DNA of 64,000 nt, taken from Girardinichthys multiradiatus (lineage: Eukaryota > Chordata > Actinopteri > Cyprinodontiformes > Goodeidae). This document shows, one piece after another, positions 23,930-35,994 of this stretch. Numbering within the stretch: position 1 is the stretch's first letter; each line of letters begins with the position of its first letter. Both the position numbers and the translations under genes were made by a program. The DNA lies in NCBI RefSeq assembly GCF_021462225.1, contig NC_061806.1, forward strand, positions 2,971,234-3,035,233, given 5' to 3'. Under the pieces are notes generated by a model. It saw only the letters and a program-made list of their open reading frames with translations. It had not been told where the DNA came from and searched no databases.

Positions 23930-26900
23930 CTAACGGCTGATGAGAAAATTAAGAATCTTTAGAATCTTCAGACATGACAGCCCCGCTGAGACATCCTCCA
24001 ACACGCAGCACATCATCCACCAGAACAGGATGCAACCTGTATATGTGACTGCTTCGTTTGACGTTCTTTCCTTTTTGGAGACTTCCTCAGAATATCTTTT
24101 CTTCTGATAGAACTTGATTACCTGCATCTCAGCATCCTCAATCTCTCCCAGTGAAAGAAAGCCAGTACGCAGCTCAACCCTATGATGAGCACCTTCAGAC
24201 TGGGTTGTTTTAGATGCAGACTGGAAATGTGTCTTGTTTCTTTTGTAATGCAAGAGCAATGTTTTGAATCTCAAAATCCAACCCATCACCCTCACAAGAC
24301 GAGTCCAGGATGAAGCACGATGAATCAAAAGAGCCAAAGGATGATCGTCATCTTGTATGGGGGAAACACCAACAGAAGCAGACACTTTGACTTCAGGATC
24401 TTCATGTGGAAGTTCTTGTAAGTTCTCAGGGTTTACAGGCCAAACTGTCTCTGGCTGTGTAAGAAATGCAGGACCAGATAACCATGTAGTGTCATGTAGA
24501 AATGGCTCTACCTTCATACCCCTGGAGGCAATGTCTGCTGGGTTATTAGTTGTGTTCACATATCTCCACTGGGAGACGCCAGAAGCCCTGAGAATCTCTG
24601 ACACTCGATTCGCCACAAAAACACGGAACCTGGAAGTCTTGTTATTGAGGTATTTCAATACAGAAGTACTGTCTGTCCAAAACACTGAACCTAGGAGTGG
24701 TAGCCTTAGTTCTCTTCTCCACAGTATGTCCATGCGAACTGCCAACACAGCCGCCGTCAATTCCATACGGGGAATTGTGACTGGTTTTAAAGGTGCCACC
24801 CTGGACTTCCCCATTATGAAGGAACTGTGCATTTGGGAAAGACTGTTCTGCAGCAGCAGGTAGGTAACAGCGCCATGCCCCTTCTCACTCGCATCTGCAA
24901 AATGGTACAACTGAGCGGTGATTGTTTTCCCAAAATCAGTAGATTTCAAACATCTTTTGATGCTGATGTTGTCCAACAGCTGCAATTCTTCCATCCAACT
25001 TTTCCACTCTTGAGCAACTGCTGATGGAATAGCATCATCCCATCCTATTCCCTTCTGACACAGGTCTTGAAGGATTCTTTTAGCTATGAAAATGACAGGA
25101 GCTAACAATCCCAAGGGGTCATAGAACGTGCTAACAGTGGAAAGGATCCCTCTTCGGGTCAATGGTCTGTTTGGGATGGATATGCAAAACTTAAACGCAT
25201 CTGACTGTAGACACCACCATACTCCCAATGCTCGTTCAACAGGCAAGATGTCACGATCCAGATCTAGGGTTTTGACCTCTTTAGCTCTTTCCTCCTCCGG
25301 TATTACTGCCAAGACACTGCGGCTATTACTTATCCACTTCGCTAAATGGAAGCCGCCTTTGGCACAGATGAGTCTGAGGTCTGAGTAAAGAGATATGGCT
25401 TCCTCTTCAGTGGCTATTGAGGCAAGACAATCATCCACATAGAAACCATATAGAATGGTATCAATCACCTGCTGGCTGAAATCTGCTTTGTTGTCTTCTG
25501 CACATTTCCGCAGGGCATAGTTAGCACAACTCGGAGATGATGTTGCTCCAAATAAATGAACGCCCATGCGGTGTACTCCTGCATGCCCCGATTGAAGTCA
25601 CCACCAGGCCACCAGAAAAACCTCAATAGGTCAGCATCTTCCTCTGGCACATGCACCTGATGGAACATGGCTTCAATGTCAGACATCAAAACAACAGGCT
25701 CTTTTCTGAACCTAGTCAACACGCCAACCAGGCTATTTGTTAAATCAGGACCACTCAGGAGCTGTGCATGGAGAGAAATGCCCTGGAATGACGCAGCACA
25801 GTCGAAGACGACCTGAATCTTTCCCTTGATAGGATGGTACACCCCATGGTGAGGGATATACCAAACCTTTCCATCACTGCGCTCCAAATCTGTGGTTGGC
25901 ACTCTTTTTGCATAACCTTTGGATAGAAGATCTTTCATGAAGGCAATGTAGTCTTTGTGGAAGTCTTTATCTCTGATAAACCTTTTCTTTAAACTTAAAG
26001 CACGTTGTTCAGCAATTGCGCGGTTATCAGGCATTCTTATGTCTCGATCTCTCAAAGGCAAGGCAATGTTGTAGTGTCCATTACGCAAGGTTACTGTCTT
26101 ACTGGCCAACTCTAAAAACTTGGAGTCTTCCTTTGACAGCCCCATCTGCTCATCGTGGCTGCTCTCAGGAAAATCTATCTTGAATTGTTGCTTCCATAGG
26201 TTATCCAATGTAACAGCAGAAATTCTGTTCATGGTGACAGTTGACAGACAACTTGTTCTTTCCCAACATTCTTGGTCAATTGGCCCATTCACTGTCCAGC
26301 CGAGCACAGTTTTAATGGCGACGGGTCCATCACCTTCGCTCCTGATGACCTCCAAAGGTTCTAGAGCTCTGGGCATGTTCATGCCAATCAAATGCTCCAC
26401 CTGCGCCTTGATCTCTGGCAAATGAACGCACTTCAAGTGTGGCCAGATATCCAGGTCTTGTTGCTTTGGGATATTACTCAGGTCTACAGGCATTTTGTGC
26501 TGAGTAAAGAGGTCAGGCATATCATAATACATGTCGCTGTCCAATCCAGCAATTTCAAGTTCAGGTACAATGAAGCTGTCCACAACTTTCTCTTGTCCCA
26601 TGGTGCGCAAGAGAATCTTTGTTTTTCTCCCAGTGAGATTCAGCTTATCCAAAAGACCCACTGTACAAAAGGATGCTGAACTCCCTTGGTCCAAAAAGGC
26701 ATATGTTTCCAGTGTCCGTTGACCTTTCTTTGCTTTCACCTTAACTGGCACAATGGCAAGCTTGCAGTCCTGTGCACCGGCCCCAGTAAGACCACTAGTC
26801 TGAACTGTGTCAGGAGAGTTCACTACTTCAGCATCAAGTTGAACTTCATTCTTCTTCTTGTTGTGAATATGGAGTATGCTTGCATGTCTGAAACCACAGA

Positions 26901-28863
26901 TTTTACATGAAAGACGTTTTCTGCATTCTTTGCTGATATGCCCTGTACACAAGCAACCAAAACAGATGCCATTTCTCCTAAGAAATGAAATCTTCTCATT
27001 ATGAGGTTTCTTTTCAAGCAAAGAGCATAACTCCAATTTGTGTCCACCCTTGTAAAGCAAACAAATCTTCACATCAGTCTGATGGTCTTGAGCCTCTGAC
27101 GGATTATTTCTCAAAACAGCAGAGGTAGTGATGCCAAAGCTATTTCCTGTGGTTCTTGGGCGAGAAAAACATTTCCCTCCATCTGTGCTCCTGGCTGATG
27201 AATTTATTAATGGAACATCACTTAGGTTTCCAAAGACAGGATCTGTAGTAATTTTGACTTGACGCTCAATAAAGAAAACAATGTCAATAAATGTTGCTCT
27301 TCGACGCTGCTTCTCCTGGATGTCACATGCCACAGTTCGCCATTTATCTTTTAATTTATATGGCAATCTTTTAATCACAGCAAGCATATTAGCAGGTGTG
27401 TTTAATTCAGAAAGATCATAAACATCCTCCATCACATTACAACACCCACGTAAAAACAAACAGTATGCCTGAAGGGCTTTTCCATCTTCTGATTTAATCA
27501 ATGGCCACGAATAAACTTTATTCAGGTAAGCAGATGCAATAACATGTCCATTTCCAAAATGCTCATAGAGAATAGTCTTTGCTTTCGCATATCCACCACA
27601 ATCAGACATATGTTGACAGCTTTTGACAAGTTCATTGGGCTGCCCCCTGGTGTACTGTACAAGGTAATGCAGGCAATCATCAGGCTCACCAGTCTTTGAT
27701 TCAATGACCTGTTCAAATGAGCGCATAAAGGCAAGAAAATGAAGCGGATCGCCATCAAAAGGTTGAATTTTTCTTTTGGGTAGCGAAGAGAGACTTTGTT
27801 GACAAACCAACATGCAACTTAATTCATTTTGTTTCTCCATAATGGATAACAGATTTTCGTTGGTTGATGATTGAGCAGTTTGCTGCAGAGGCATATTTGA
27901 TATTGTTCTGCTTATGGGATGAGAAGGTCCAAGAAGAAGAGGTGCAAACCTTTCCTTTGTCACCTTCTGTTGCACTGTTTTTATTTGAAACTCTGCCTTT
28001 TCATTAACTATATTTCTCTTTGTCTGTGGGACAAAAGTATTAGCATTAAGAGTTTCAACAGTATTTCCTTTTGTTTTAAAATAGGATTCCATACCATTGG
28101 ATTTCCATGAAGCTGAGCTTTGCACTGCAGATCCAGTTTTCAGCACATTTACTTTTGCAGCAATTGCAGCTATTTCTGCTTGAAGTTGAAGCTGTTCTTT
28201 CCTTTTCCTTAGTTGCTCCTCCTGTTCTTCAATAGCATGTCTTTCTTTGAGCATATTTTGACGTGTTAGCAAGGCAGCCATTTCAGCTTCTAACCTGAGA
28301 TGTACAGATGAAGTTGATGATACTTTGGAGCTTGACTTGCTTCCTTGATTTGAAACACTGTCAGATGGCAACACATCATCTTGAATGTCATGCTGGAGAT
28401 TGGCAGATAACTGAGGCTCCATTTGTTCTTGAACCTCCACTTCTTCTCCTAGTGGAGTTAACTGTGACCGTAACATGTCAGAGGATGGTCTGCTTGAGCA
28501 TTTATTTGTTTCAGAAAGCCATATTTCAACATCCTCAATAAACCCTTTGTTGTATTTAATGATACTTGAAAACCATGTATTTTATTTATCTTTCTCATCC
28601 AGCGAAATTAAAGGCAGCAAAGATTCATGTAATACAATGGCATCTTTAAACAGGTGTGTTAACTCGTCCAGCAGTGATTTTATTTGTGAATAATTTTTAT
28701 CATCTTTAAGAGATGATATTACACTTTTCATTTTCTTTACACACTTTTTCCGCTCTGTTTGGATAGTTTCAGTTTTATTTAGGAGAGCTTTCTCAGTGAG
28801 AACGATCGTTCTTTTATCCTTTTCAGGTTTCTCAACAACAGATACAGCAGATGATCCACTCAT
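23930..28863 (-). pseudogene. BEL/Pao gag-pol polyprotein, broken by one stop and one frameshift
   Basis: Start MSGSSAVSVVEKPEKDKRT. An N-terminal coiled region is followed by an in-frame TAA at 28582-28584 (KDK-stop-NTW), after which the same frame continues. Domains in order: Pao-type gag (DUF1759-like, KIQPFDGDPLHFLAFMRSF, about 27.8-27.3 kb); a zinc knuckle (CFGCLCTGHISKEC, near 26.95 kb); an aspartic protease (FLDQGSSASF, near 26.69 kb); the reverse transcriptase fingers; then a frameshift near 25.57 kb (about two extra bases) leading into the palm with catalytic YVDD (about 25431-25442) and RNase H (YHFADASEKGHG, FWTDSTSVLKYL). The frame ends just where the integrase zinc-binding domain should begin. 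It would encode capsid, protease and RT/RNase H of a virus-like particle. Confidence 0.85.
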
Positions 28864-29600
28864 TTTAATTCAAAATAAAGGAAACTTCCAGGCAACAACT
28901 CCTTAAACTTTATCGAACCCACGCAGAGCCACAACACAAACTCGCACACCAAAAATCCACGCAGTCCCACGGCAAAACGTAGCGGGGGGCGTGTCACAAC
29001 AACAGCTTCGCGGGGCAGAACCAAACTGCGATTAAAAACATTCAGGTTTCATATCACTGTTGTCTTCTACTTCTCTGAGCGATCCTCTTTTATAGGTGTA
29101 GTGGCGGTAGTGTGTGGGCTCACGTTGTTCCAGCTGTGTGAAAAACTCAGTTGTCTCTTTTTTGCTGACAAATGTCAAACAAAGTCGCTGAGCAGCTGAA
29201 TAGGGGAATCCTTGTTGACGCGCCAGCTTATCAAAACGCAATCCAAGATGCAATTCAGATGATTTTATTTTGTCGACATTGTCAATAACCAAGGTAGAAC
29301 AGTATCCAAAGCAGCATAAAAATGGATCCTTAGGATTAAACGGTGATTAAGGACAAAAAACGTAGCTTAAGGCGGTCAGCAAAAAAAGGTAGACCTCCCC
29401 CATCACCCACTCACTAAAATCACCCAAGCTGCAAAAGGTGATTTACAATCACTGATAGCACCACGGGATCCCACGCTACGCCTATCCACAACAGTAGTGT
29501 TGCTGCCACCACCAGCAATGCACCGTTTTAACATATTAACCCAGTTTTTAACGCAACTTGGCTTCTACCTAAACCGTTAACCATTGACGCTCACACAATG
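23930..29600 (-). mobile_element. BEL/Pao LTR retrotransposon, lacking integrase and 3' LTR
   Basis: Gag and pol of the BEL/Pao type run on minus from 28863 to 23930. The sequence upstream (28864 to about 29600) is probably leader and 5' LTR: it contains no host-like exon, and its far edge starts TGTGTGAGCG on minus. No matching direct repeat occurs on the 3' side, so the LTR pair cannot be confirmed. The 3' end is cut within the connection to the integrase. Confidence 0.8.
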
Positions 29601-30471
29601 ACTGACCAGAGACTTCCCCTTTCACACCATTTCCGGGCGACTTTGGACTTGCAAAATTTAATATCGAAATATGTTTTTTCACAATTGTCTTTTATTACAT
29701 CTTTAATCCTAATATCATGTCAATTACTGCCCAATTCCTTCAACATTAATGTTTTCTTTAAATTTCTGTATTTGTGGCAAACGCGTGTCAGGCATTTTAA
29801 AGCTGCACTACCTGATTTCATGAACTGTGAAAAAAGAACTCATACAGGGAGGCTGATGGAGACACACTGCCTCGTAAACACACAACCAGAACGTATGAGA
29901 ATACGAAGCAGCGGTCTAGAGTTGGATTTTAATTATTTTGACTGAAAAATAAAAATAGCTGTAAATAAGCTGTGAATTTGGAAATAAATATTAGCTCACG
30001 CACATTATGTCTCACAGATTATAGTTTTGGATAGATAATGTGTGTCTTGACCACTGAAAGTGCTTCTGTCCCATGGAAGCACAAGATTAGTAAAAGAAAA
30101 AAAAACATGACCCAGAATCATTATAATACATCCTGCAGAGGCACTCAATCATTTTCTCTAAAATAACTTCTGTTATGCTGAGCTACTGACTGAAAAATAT
30201 TTTTTGTTTAATACAAGGAGAAAAAAACAGGTAGTGCATTTAAAAAAATTTTTGGATTATCATTCATAGCAGGTTTGTTTTAGTTCAAAGATGCCTTGTA
30301 AAGAAAGATGTGTGAAACAAACAAAGAAGGAGCTGCTTGAAGCAGCCAGAGGTTACCCAACTGAGTTAGAAAGGGTACCACAGGAAAGAACAAACAGCTG
30401 TTTGGTAGTGAACTTATGTTGAATTTTACAAGCAACCAGTTTAAGAGTTATTAATGATGTTAAGATGTCAG
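29601..30471. other. Unassigned AT-rich DNA
   Basis: A 115-codon open frame (29598-29945, plus) has no recognisable motif. No repeat was identified. Confidence 0.35.
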
Positions 30472-30592
30472 CAGTCCATGGGCGAGAGGCACACCCTGGA
30501 CAGGTCGGCAGTCTATCACAGGGCAACACAGACACACACAGGACAAACAACCATACACACACTCATTCACACCTAAGGGCAATTTAGAGTTG
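30472..30592 (-). repeat. SINE fragment (same family as at 5.3 and 9.7 kb)
   Basis: CATGGGCGAGAGGCACACCC and CTATCACAGGGCAACACA match the 3' half of the other two SINE copies. The tRNA-like head and the end are missing. Confidence 0.75.
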
Positions 30593-31336
30593 TTAAGATG
30601 TACTGTAGTTAAATGTAGGTTAATTGATAACTAATTTCTTGCCTCTAGAAGTGATAGATCAGATGAGATGGATGTAGTAATGGGGGATGCAGCCAGCAGC
30701 GTGGTGACATCATCTGTGGGAGGGAGTTTTAACGTGTGTGTATCAAGCTTAGTGAGGAGCAAAATGATAAAGATAGACAGTGAGCACAGTTGTCTGTGCA
30801 TTTCCTGGATGTAACACTAGAGGCAGAAATACCAAGACACACTGTGCTACAGTCAACCCAGGGAGGATGAAACAAGGAGGACAGAGACAATAGACTGAGA
30901 AGAAAAAAAGGAAAGAAGAAAATGTCTATAAGTAATCACAAAACACAAGCATAAATAGACAAGGATTAACCTAAAGTTTGGTGGTCAGTCTGCGGTGTCA
31001 TAGGCTTTATGTTTTCTAATGGGGAGATGCAACACTAAGGTAATATGTATCAACAACTCATTTTCATTTTATTGTCTACAAATCCATGTTAAAGTTTGAT
31101 GCAACTGTACTGTTCTGAATGGACCATCTTCACCTCCACTGTAGAACATCCAGACTGCTTAATTTATTATTAGGGCTATTATTACAGTACACTAAAGGTT
31201 GTATTGTGCCCCTCTGTTTATATTTTTAACAGTTTAATTGTGTAAAAACTAAATGCGTTTGGGAGTCTAGCTCTCTAATTTAAATATTTTGCTCATATGC
31301 AGGTTCGATTATCTCAATACTTCCCTATGATGAAAG
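30593..31336. other. Unassigned DNA
   Basis: An acceptor-like site (TTTCTTGCCTCTAG at about 30634-30647) precedes a 55-codon open stretch, but evidence for an exon is weak. No repeat was recognised. Confidence 0.3.
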
Positions 31337-31340
31337 GAGT
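31337..31340. repeat. 4-bp target duplication (left)
   Basis: GAGT, repeated at 31768-31771 across the solo LTR. Confidence 0.7.
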
Positions 31341-31767
31341 TGTAATGGAATTTTCTTATCAAAGTGGATGGAAGTTGACTCACAACAAGAGAAAATCCGG
31401 ACTTTGTCTTTATAAGTTTTATTCAAAGGCATTCAGCGTTTGAATGACTCTGTCACCGAGCAAGTCAGTGAAGCAGAGCCACGAACACCATTTACACACA
31501 GTATTTATACCAAACATGACAATGTTATCTCAACTTCAAAGAGTCTGTGTTTTATGGTCTAGACCCTTCTCGGATTCAGAGGTGACAAAGTTATCTAGGA
31601 ACAGACCATCGGCTCTTCCTGAGACATCACCCTAAAATATGGGTTTTAACCATTAAACATCTGATAATGGCTTTTACAGCTTTCTCCTCTAACACAGATG
31701 TTCTGAGGAGTGAGATAACCTAAAGGTCATACACTTTGGAACACTTACTGCAAGAAATTCCATCACA
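31341..31767 (-). mobile_element. Endogenous-retrovirus-like solo LTR
   Basis: The ends form short inverted repeats: TGTAATGGAATTTTCTT on the left and the complement of TGTGATGGAATTTCTT on the right. They are flanked by GAGT duplications (31337-31340 and 31768-31771). On minus there is a TATAAATAC box (complement of 31501-31510), and about 80 bp later an AATAAA poly-A signal (complement of 31418-31423), the usual order in a retroviral LTR. No gag, pol or env is attached, so this is a solo LTR left by recombination between two LTRs. Confidence 0.8.
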
Positions 31768-32039
31768 GAGTCCTGCAGAGTAAAATTCTGATCACAATAA
31801 AATATTTAATACAAATATAAATGGTGTTCTGTATTATAATTTTCCGTAGGTTTCATTCAATTGTATATCTCCATGCTTACTATTTGAAGTACATTGTAGT
31901 ACATTGAACTATAAAAGCTGGGTGAGATTCTTGCTAATATTCCACCCTACAATCTGGCTACATGGCCTTTTTTTTGCTTTGAGTAACTGCCCTTTTAGTG
32001 GTCTCTGCTCCGCCCTGCTTAGAACCTTTGGTGTTTGCA

Positions 32040-32395
32040 GCAAGATACTGCATGAATTCTGAGTCTGTTGTGGAAAGTGTGATCTCTTCTACCATCATCT
32101 GCTGGGGTAGCAGCATCAGAACCAGGGACTTAAAAAAGCTCAACAAGCTGATAAAAAAGGCTGGCTCTGTTCTGGGGACTCCTCTAGAACCTCTGAAGAT
32201 CATTGTGCAAAGAAGGATTCTTCATAAAATGAAGAACATTATGGAGAACCCTGAGCATCCTCTTCATGAGACTGTCCTACAACAACAGTGTCTTCAGTCA
32301 GAGGCTTCTTCAGATCTGCTGTAAGACGGAGCGCTACAGGAGATCCTTCCTGCCCACAGCCATCAGCATCTTTGCTGTAGATCCCCAACAGTGAT
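32040..32395 (+). mobile_element. L2/CR1-type LINE reverse-transcriptase C-terminal fragment
   Basis: One plus frame reads ESVVESVISSTIICWGSS, then LNKLIKKAGSVLGTPLEPL, ILHKMKNIMENPEHPLHET. This is the characteristic C-terminus of teleost L2-type ORF2. It continues out of frame to the FLPTAISIF-like end (CTTCCTGCCCACAGCCATCA). It is 5'-truncated, as is usual for a LINE. Confidence 0.75.
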
Positions 32396-32578
32396 TTGGA
32401 GATTTGTTAAAAAATGGGCCTCTGTCATGCATTACTAATTCAATTCCTAGGAACTGATAAACTTAAAAAAAAAATTAAAAAAAATACTTCAGTTACTTTT
32501 ATTTTTAATGGACTGTTCAGAGTAATTACAACTGTGTTACCAGGGATTTTATTAAAAACACAAATGGCCTTTAATTAC

Positions 32579-33740
32579 ATTGCTCAAAAAGATAAAGTGA
32601 ACACTTAAACAACACAATATAACTACCAAGTAAATCAAACTTCTATGAAATCAAACTGTCCACTTAGGAAGCAACACTGATTGACAATCAATTTCACATC
32701 TGTTGTGTAAATGGAAAAGACAACAGGGGGAAATCTTTGGTGATTAGCAAGACACTCAATAAAGGAGTGGTTCTGCAGGTGGGACCACAGACCACTTCTC
32801 AGTATCTATGCTTTCTGGCTGATGTTTTGGTCACTTTTGAATGTTGGTGGTGCTTTCACACTCGTGGTAGCATGAAACAGACTCTACAACCCACACAAGT
32901 GGCTCAGGTAGTGCAGCTCATCCAGGATGGCACATCAATGTGAGCTGTGGCAAGAAGGTTTGCTGTGTCTGTCAGCGTAGTGTCCAGAGCGCTACCAGGA
33001 GACAGACCAGTACACCAGGAGACGTGGAGGAGGCCGTAGGAGGACAACAACCCAGCAGCAGGACCGCTACCTCCACCTTTGTGCAAGGAGGAACTGGAGG
33101 AGCACTGCCAGAGCCCTGCAAAATGAGCTCCAGCAGGCCACAAATGTGCATGTGTCTGCACACACGGTTAGAAACCGACTCCATGAGGATGGTATGAGGG
33201 CCCGACGTCCACAAATGGGGGTTGTGCTCACAGTCCAACACTGTGCAGGACGCTTGGAATTTACCAGAGAACACCAGGATTGGCAAATTCGCCACTGGCG
33301 CCCTGTGGTCTTCACAGATGAAAACAGGTTCACACTGAGCACATATGACAGACGTGACAGAGTCTGGAGACACCGTGGAGAGAGATCTGCTGCCTGCAAC
33401 ATCCTTCAGCATGACCGGTTTGGCAGTGGGTCAGTAATGGCGTGGGGTGGCATTTCTTTGGAGGGCCTCATGGGTCTCATCAGGAGCATGTCCAGGCGTT
33501 GTAGGGAGGTCATACAGGCACGTGGAGGCCACACACAATACTGAGCCTCATTTTGACTTGTTTTAAGGACATTACATCAAAGTTGGATCAGCCTGTAGTG
33601 TGTTTTTCCACTTTAATTTTGTGTGTGACTCCAAATCCAGGCCTCCATTGGTTAATAAACTTGATTTCCATTGATGATTTTTTGGTGATTTTGTTGTCAG
33701 CACATTCAACTTTGTACAGAACAAAGTATTGTGCAGTGTA
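32579..33740 (+). mobile_element. Tc1-like DNA transposon, copy 2 (internal and 3' deletions)
   Basis: Same family as at 1-1365, opposite orientation. The left end GCTCAAAAAGATAAAGTGAA is followed by long subterminal sequence shared with copy 1. On the right the element jumps from ACAAAGTATT to GTGCAGTGTA, so only the last bases of the 3' TIR remain. Confidence 0.8.
32872..33544 (+). pseudogene. Tc1-like transposase lacking two catalytic motifs
   Basis: The start is the ATG at 32872 ([20 protein letters not shown]). A frame break follows before the second helix-turn-helix block. A long frame resumes with the first catalytic Asp (VVFTDENRF) and [27 protein letters not shown] sequence. It then jumps straight to [15 protein letters not shown] near the C-terminus. 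The whole stretch with the second Asp and the Glu (QDN...NPIE in copy 1) is deleted, so the copy is inactive. Confidence 0.8.
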
Positions 33741-33774
33741 TTAGTAACTTAACAGGAAGAGGGGCAGATATGCA

Positions 33775-33880
33775 GTAAAAAGCCCGGGTCAGAAATCAAA
33801 GCCAGGGACAGCTGCGTTCAGGGCTGTAGGCTCCATTTATGGTGCGCCTGCTCTACCACTGAGCCATTAGGTTCCCAAAA
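33775..33880 (-). repeat. tRNA-like SINE head remnant
   Basis: On minus the sequence opens AATGGCTCAGTGGTAGAGCA (A-box like) and carries a degenerate B box (GGCTTTGATTTC). It is too diverged from a functional tRNA, and has no acceptor stem pairing that I can find. Confidence 0.5.
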
Positions 33881-34129
33881 TAAACCTTTTTTTTATTTAT
33901 TTGGCAGATCCTTCCCCACGGCATACATGTATTTAAATAAAATAGCACATAAAACATGACCTTAGCTGCATTCAGTTTGATTGTTATAGTTCCAGGATAC
34001 ACAAGGAGATGAGATTGAGTGTTTATGTGGTCACAGCAAGGAGGTCTAGTTCAGACAGACACTATGTAATGGCGTTCTGCATAGTGCAAGATTCTGACTG
34101 TGTGGAACTGAGATAAACAAATATCTTAC

Positions 34130-34196
34130 CAGAGAAAGGGCTGAGGTCTGAGTGTGAGCTGTACAGAAGAGCAGCTGAGCTCCCCGAGAGGAACAC
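34130..34196 (-). CDS. Candidate host-gene exon, 67 bp
   Basis: On minus a strong 3' splice site (TTTATTTGTGTGTTTTCATAG, with a CTAAC branch-like motif about 33 bases upstream) precedes 67 bp without stops in any frame, followed by a GTAAGA donor. If spliced to the exon at 35.44-35.48 kb, which ends in phase 2, the reading would be CSSRGAQLLFCTAHTQTS and onward; frame 1 would be FLSGSSAALLYSSHSDLS. I do not recognise the protein. The area is free of identified transposons. The frame is uncertain and no conservation was tested. Confidence 0.4.
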
Positions 34197-35443
34197 CTAT
34201 GAAAACACACAAATAAAAAAGCCCGGTTAGACTATTGAATGAAAAAGATCACATTTATAGTCCAGCACTGCAAACCAACAGGTCCTGTGGCAGGATAAAA
34301 GCCAGTACAAAGATGTTACCATGGCTCTAGCAGGGTTTTAAAGTTATATGCCCCTGACAAGATATGAGACTAAGCTCCACAACAAACAAACACAGACACA
34401 CACTTACCCTCCCCACACACACATATATATTCGATGTGTGTATATGTTAACATCATGCCAAATGTCAGCATTACACATTCAGAGGAAATACATACAATCA
34501 CATTTAAACATCCAGTAGGAGAACTGTTATTTAGATGCAGTGTGGTACACATGTACACGAGCAATAGTTGTGTGAATAATTGGACCAGTCCTTTAGGTGC
34601 CTAAACTGGTGCCTAAGTGTTCTTGTCAATGATTCTGCATTATGTCATAGTATAGAGCAATACTGTACTACATGGCAGAATGCCATCAGACAGAGAATTT
34701 AAAGGGTGAGTTTGCATTTAATAAAGTTGGGTTCTGTCAACTTAGTATGGGTAATAATTCTTCTACCTGCAGTATGTCAAACCACCATTGGCTCATTAAA
34801 AACTCAAGTGGTGGAAGCTAACAACCAGTAATATGAACAAAATGTTCATATTACTGGGATATAACAAAACTTTGTTACAATTTGTGTTGTTTTCTTAGCA
34901 GAACATATATGTTCCTCTGTGGAATTAATGCTATGTCAGTTGGCTGTATCAATCTACAAGCTCAGCTGCGACTTGTCAGTCTGCACTAGCTCTGCCAAGA
35001 ATGGAGCAATCCTTTAGATTTTCCATCAGACTGTCAGTTGTGTAGCAGCAGTGGGTTCCTGTCCTCTCCATGTCTCAAAGCAGTTTAAAAATTATCCTCA
35101 GCTAATCCTTTAAGTCATAGGATTGGTTTGATGTTTTTCGCATTTTCAAACCATAACTTGATGTACTTTGATACCACTAACCAGACCATACCTATTGGCA
35201 ACTGTTGACAAATGTTAAAACAACAGTTATACAAAAACAGGTGAAAGGAAGCAGCCTTGGGAAGATTTTTCCTCCTTATTCTGTCTGTAAGGTAAAATGG
35301 GCAATCCTGTTAGCTCATTTGCAACTCATCCATCATAAATACATTAATGCACGTTTATTTGAAAGAAAACAATTTTTTTAACAAACTGTTCCCTGAAAAA
35401 CCTGTCCTAAATGGATACAACTGGAATTGGCATGTTTGCTTAC
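34197..35443 (-). other. Possible intron between two candidate exons
   Basis: It begins GTAAGC at 35443 and ends AG at 34197-34198. I see no transposon in it. A TG-rich tract at about 34400-34440 carries a second GTAAGTG, which I judge to be microsatellite. Confidence 0.3.
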
Positions 35444-35484
35444 CTAACGCTCTTTCCTCGAATGCCTGGCTTCAGGGACACAAA
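35444..35484 (-). CDS. Candidate host-gene exon, 41 bp
   Basis: On minus the acceptor CATTTTTTTATGTCTTAG precedes a 41-bp stretch that ends at a GTAAGC donor. Only one frame avoids stops: FVSLKPGIRGKSV plus two bases. The fragment looks protein-like but is too short to assign to a family. It pairs by orientation with the candidate exon at 34.13-34.20 kb. Confidence 0.35.
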
Positions 35485-35994
35485 CTAAGACATAAAAAAA
35501 TGCAACAAGACACCCCATGATACTTTAGTTTCCATGGTGATTCGAGTTATATTTAACAAAGTGACGCAGGCTCCTCATCTTCCTCATCTTTCAAATGGTG
35601 AGCTAAACATCTAAATAGAGAAACTAAATTCAAAATCACATTTACACTTTGTGTCTGGAAGACCAAGTAAAAAAGTCAAGCAGACAGCTGCAGCTTGGCA
35701 TGGCTGTAATGATTAGAAATTGTCTTTGTCTGGTTATGACAGAGCTTCTCCCCACCATTTTTCTGAGGTTCAAGTGGTGTGTTTACAAACTCCATGGATG
35801 CAAAACTTTCTTGTTCCTGTAATCCCTATTTGTAAACGCTCCACTTCATGTTTTCACCTGATCTGAACTACAAGCAAATCTTCCAACCCCACCATTACTT
35901 TGTCCCAGCAGCTCTTCTTCTGGTTAGTGTTACAACATCTCTGGACTAATAAAACAAAAGCGAACACCGGCCCACTGCTACACAGCTTTAAAAG

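Noticed and set aside
29032..29292. 86-codon minus frame next to the BEL/Pao gag.
   Set aside because: It lies in the probable LTR/leader and has no known domain; not called as a gene.
30648..30812. A 55-codon plus frame after TTTCTTGCCTCTAG (SDRSDEMDVVMGDAASSV).
   Set aside because: No donor, no recognisable domain, no partner exon; insufficient for a feature.
33775..33880. Possible tRNA gene on minus.
   Set aside because: The A-box-like part is present but the B box is degenerate and no acceptor-stem pairing is seen; better explained as a SINE head.
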